The notes under the pieces: generated by a model
The model's database searches: none
Told to the model about the DNA's origin: nothing
What the model saw: the letters and a program-made list of their open reading frames with translations, nothing else
Made by a program: the position numbers and the translations under genes
Shown: positions 30,605 to 33,029 of the stretch, piece after piece
Numbering within the stretch: the first letter of the stretch is position 1
How the letters are laid out: every line of letters begins with the position of its first letter
Origin: Chara braunii
Lineage: Eukaryota > Streptophyta > Charophyceae > Charales > Characeae
Assembly (NCBI GenBank): GCA_003427395.1
Contig: BFEA01000017.1
Span: forward strand, 2,771,606-2,804,634
Length of the DNA: 33,029 nucleotides
Direction: 5' to 3'

Positions 30605-31512
30605 TTTCTAAGAGTCAGACTCCTCTTCCCGTCACGACGACAGTTGCTCCGGTAGATGGTAAGGTAACTCACACATGAGTACCTAGTTTACTTCATAAGT
30701 TGATGTTAGACATCCTTTCCCGTCACGACGACAGCCGATCTGGTAAGGCTGTGAGGCAACCCACACATGAGTGCCTAAGTTAGCTCATCGTCAGTGTCAG
30801 AACCCTCCTCCCGTGACGACGATAGCCGATCTGGTAGAGAGTACCAATTTTAGTTCATAAGTATTTTGCTTGTACCCTCGTCCCATCATGACGACAGCCG
30901 ATCCGGTAGGGTGTACTTAGATTAGTTTGTAAGTTTATTGTCAGATACCCCCTTCCCGATACGACGACAGTCGTTACGGTAGAGAGTACTTACTTTAGTT
31001 TATAAGTTATTGACAAATACCCCCTTCCCGTCACGACGACAGTCATTATGGTAGAGAGTGCCTACTTTAGTTTATAAGTCATTGTTAGTACCCTCCTCCC
31101 ATCACGACGACAGTCGATCTGGTAGAGAGTACCGAATCCAGTTCATAAGTTATAGTCAGATACCCCCTTCCCGTCACGACGACAGCCGTTACGGTCGAGG
31201 GTACCCGATTTAGTACATAAGCTATTGTTAGTACCCCTTTTTCCATCACGACGACAACCGATCTGGTAAAGAGTACTTGAATTAGTTCATAAGTGTTTGT
31301 TTTGTACCCTCGTCCCTTCACAACGGCAGTCGCTCCGGTAGAGAGTACTTAGTTTAGTTCCTAGGTTAGTTGTTTGTACCCTCGTCCCTTCACGACGACA
31401 ACCGCTCAGGTAGAGAGTACTTAGTTTAGTTTTATAGATTATCATTAGGACCCCTTTCCTGTTACGGCGACAGCCGGACAGGCAGAGAGCAAGGTGACTC
31501 ACACATGAGTAC
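30605..31512 (+). repeat. 72-bp tandem array in copy 2, twelve units
   Basis: The same unit as at 18455, with three more units (near 31318, 31389 and 31462) that fall in the segment missing from copy 1. The last carries the ACTCACACATGAGT motif at 31497-31510. Confidence 0.93.
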
Positions 31513-31793
31513 CTAATTGTCAACCCTTAGTCAAGTCAGTGCATGTGCCTTTATCGCACCACTTTGTTCCTCAATCCCAAACAGTCTAGGCTCCTTCTTG
31601 GATACTTTAGGTTCCTTTTCTTCCTCCAGGCATGATTCTTACTTCAATCATATATCCACATCCCCTTCTGTTGACCTTAGTCCTGAAGAAACATAAAATG
31701 GTATATCACAAGTCATGCAGGCAGTCCTAATAGAGAGGCGTAACCTGTAAGGGTATATGGAAAAGGGTAAGGTGATGCGTACCTCATAGTTCC

Positions 31794-31825
31794 CTGCCTC
31801 CAGAGTTCCTCCTGAACTCCGGCAG
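31794..31825 (+). promoter_or_regulatory. Conserved hairpin box, copy 2
   Basis: CTGCC, TCCA, GAGTTC, loop CTCCT, GAACTC, C, GGCAG: both stems pair perfectly. It differs from the 2188 copy by paired changes in the inner stem. Confidence 0.75.
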
Positions 31826-32107
31826 AGCTCCCGCAATCGCCCTGTTTACTCGGTTACACCTAGTCATTGTTATTACTTGTCCGATCCTTAAGGTCAGCAA
31901 AAGCCAAAGTCGTCTCAATGAGAACACATCAATCATAGTTGAAGAGACAAGTGTCTTGAGAGAATCAAACAATGATAAGAATGGAGGAGGATGGAGGGGG
32001 TAGGCACCGTCACACAGTGACAATGTCTCTCTCCTCTTCGTCGTCCCATATTCTCTGTCTCTCCGACCGTTGTTTTGTCATACAAAAACTGAAAATAATA
32101 ACAAATA

Positions 32108-32155
32108 ATAATATTATCGAGGGAAATAAATAAATAAATAAACAATAAGGGCTAA

Positions 32156-32203
<48 letters not shown>

Positions 32204-32204
32204 T
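32108..32204 (+). repeat. AAAT and AAT microsatellites, copy 2
   Basis: Counterparts of 19584-19660; the AAT run is longer here (about 14 units). Confidence 0.95.
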
Positions 32205-32405
32205 AAAAGTAAATAGCAATTATAACAATATCAGAAATAATAACATTAATAGTGACTACATTTCGTCAAAGTTTTCAGATGACTTTGCAAAGAGCAAGGG
32301 ATCAGAAAAAGGAAAGCATTTACTTGATGTCTTATATGCCAAAACTTTTCCCTATATCTTACTTCCCCCTCTCATTTACTTTCGCCACACAGCCTTGGGC
32401 ACAGC

Positions 32406-32582
32406 AACCCGGTCGTTGTTCCGCATGCGTGCTTCTAGAACCGCGCATGTTCGATGTCTTGCTTGTTCGCAAGACCATGTAGGCGCATGCTTGCTGTCCA
32501 GCCTGCCTGTTTCCGAAGATCATGCGTGTGCAAGCTCTGTCGTTCTGCATGCCTGTTCTCAAGGCAGTGTGTGTGCATGCAG
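32406..32582 (+). repeat. 45-bp minisatellite, copy 2
   Basis: The same four units as at 19864. A plus-strand TAG near 32480 breaks the frame that is open in copy 1, showing that frame is not kept. Confidence 0.8.
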
Positions 32583-33029
32583 TTCTCTCTACTTCTTCTC
32601 TTCTTCTCAGTCTTCCTCTTCTTCCTCGTCTTCATTCTTCTTTTCCTCCCTGCGGCCGCCTTCCCCTTACGTCCAATCCCCGCCTCTCGTACAATTAGAT
32701 CTCGTACGTTCACAGCTGAAGTCGCAGTTGTGACTAAGTTACCAATTAATACTCCTTAATGATAATAATAATAATAAGAAGAAGAATAGTAATAATAATA
32801 ATAATCATCATACTCATAATAATAACAATTATAATATTAATGATTCAAAGAAGGTAAAATGACAGTTTTCAGTCTGCAAGGTCACATTTGAAAGTGAGGA
32901 AGCCCGACACAGTCTGGAAAACAGGACTGCATCGATACCGCACCAAAATACTGAATTCGAGTGTCAATGAGAACATACTCTCGCCATCACCAACATACGT
33001 GTCCAAACCCTTCTCCCTACTTGGCGCCC

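Larger units (their letters stand above)
28403..33020 (+). repeat. Large direct repeat, copy 2 (candidate 3' LTR, or 5' LTR of a tandem element)
   Basis: Starts TGTCGCGCACAGCGG and has the same order of parts as copy 1. It keeps 105 bp (29901-30005) and 354 bp (31315-31668) that copy 1 has lost, both bounded by tiny direct repeats. The shared sequence continues through TTGGCGCCC at 33021-33029, where the window stops. Confidence 0.85.
16345..33029 (+). mobile_element. Large LTR-type, largely non-coding element (LARD-like), candidate
   Basis: Two direct copies of one sequence, 4.1 and 4.6 kb, enclose 7.9 kb. The repeats begin TGTCGCGC, differ by roughly 5-8% by eye in the parts compared, and share tandem arrays. 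Copy 1 is followed by TGGCGCCCAAC, the start of a tRNA-Lys-type primer-binding site. No reverse transcriptase, integrase or protease motif is visible between the copies, so any such element is non-autonomous. Against this reading: no polypurine tract precedes copy 2, no CA end is obvious, and copy 2 runs through the first nine bases of the primer-binding motif to the window edge. A tandem array of elements or a segmental duplication remains possible. Confidence 0.6.

Overview
The window reads as intergenic, repeat-filled nuclear DNA of a eukaryote, most likely a green plant in the broad (streptophyte) sense. The evidence is: long homopolymers and microsatellites (GA, CA, AAT, TTC, poly-T); direct repeats over 4 kb long with retrotransposon-like internal tandem arrays; a tRNA-derived SINE with a poly(A) tail and target-site duplication; decayed 28S rRNA pieces; and a LINE remnant carrying the RVT-type zinc finger (CxxC...HxxxxC) typical of plant LINEs. 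The species is not determined. The 28S pieces look no closer to seed plants than to green algae, so an early-diverging streptophyte is possible, but that is inference. No intact host gene and no intact gag-pol were found.

Layout. 1-2290: a diverged relative of the large repeat described below, with a 122-bp tandem array, an irregular CAATCTTATG array and a short conserved hairpin. 2290-4400: no recognised gene. 4400-5290: scrambled antisense and sense fragments of 28S rRNA. 5290-7000: nothing recognised. 7027-8208 (minus): a gag-like or low-complexity coding remnant with one in-frame stop. 8940-9600: AT-rich. 9630-10600: a degenerate tandem repeat. 10720-11640: LINE C-terminus with six in-frame stops. 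11885-13065: a cluster of small repeats, a SINE and another 28S piece. 13160-13731: microsatellites and palindromes. About 13790-15748: an inverted, diverged copy of the large repeat.

16345-33029 is dominated by two direct copies (16345-20460 and 28403-33020, over 90% alike by eye) about 12 kb apart. They enclose 7.9 kb of mostly non-coding, microsatellite-rich DNA. The simplest reading is a large non-coding LTR-type element (LARD-like): its repeats start with TGTCG and it has a weak tRNA-Lys-type primer-binding motif after copy 1. Copy 2 also carries the first nine bases of that motif, at the last bases of the window, so a tandem element or a motif internal to the repeat cannot be excluded. 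No polypurine tract is evident.

The most interesting signal is a 32-nt hairpin (2188, 19276, 31794) kept between otherwise diverged repeats, with two compensatory base-pair changes. This suggests a selected RNA (or DNA) structure. A second recurrent signal is the near-palindrome ACTCACACATGAGT, found in both direct copies and in the inverted relative.
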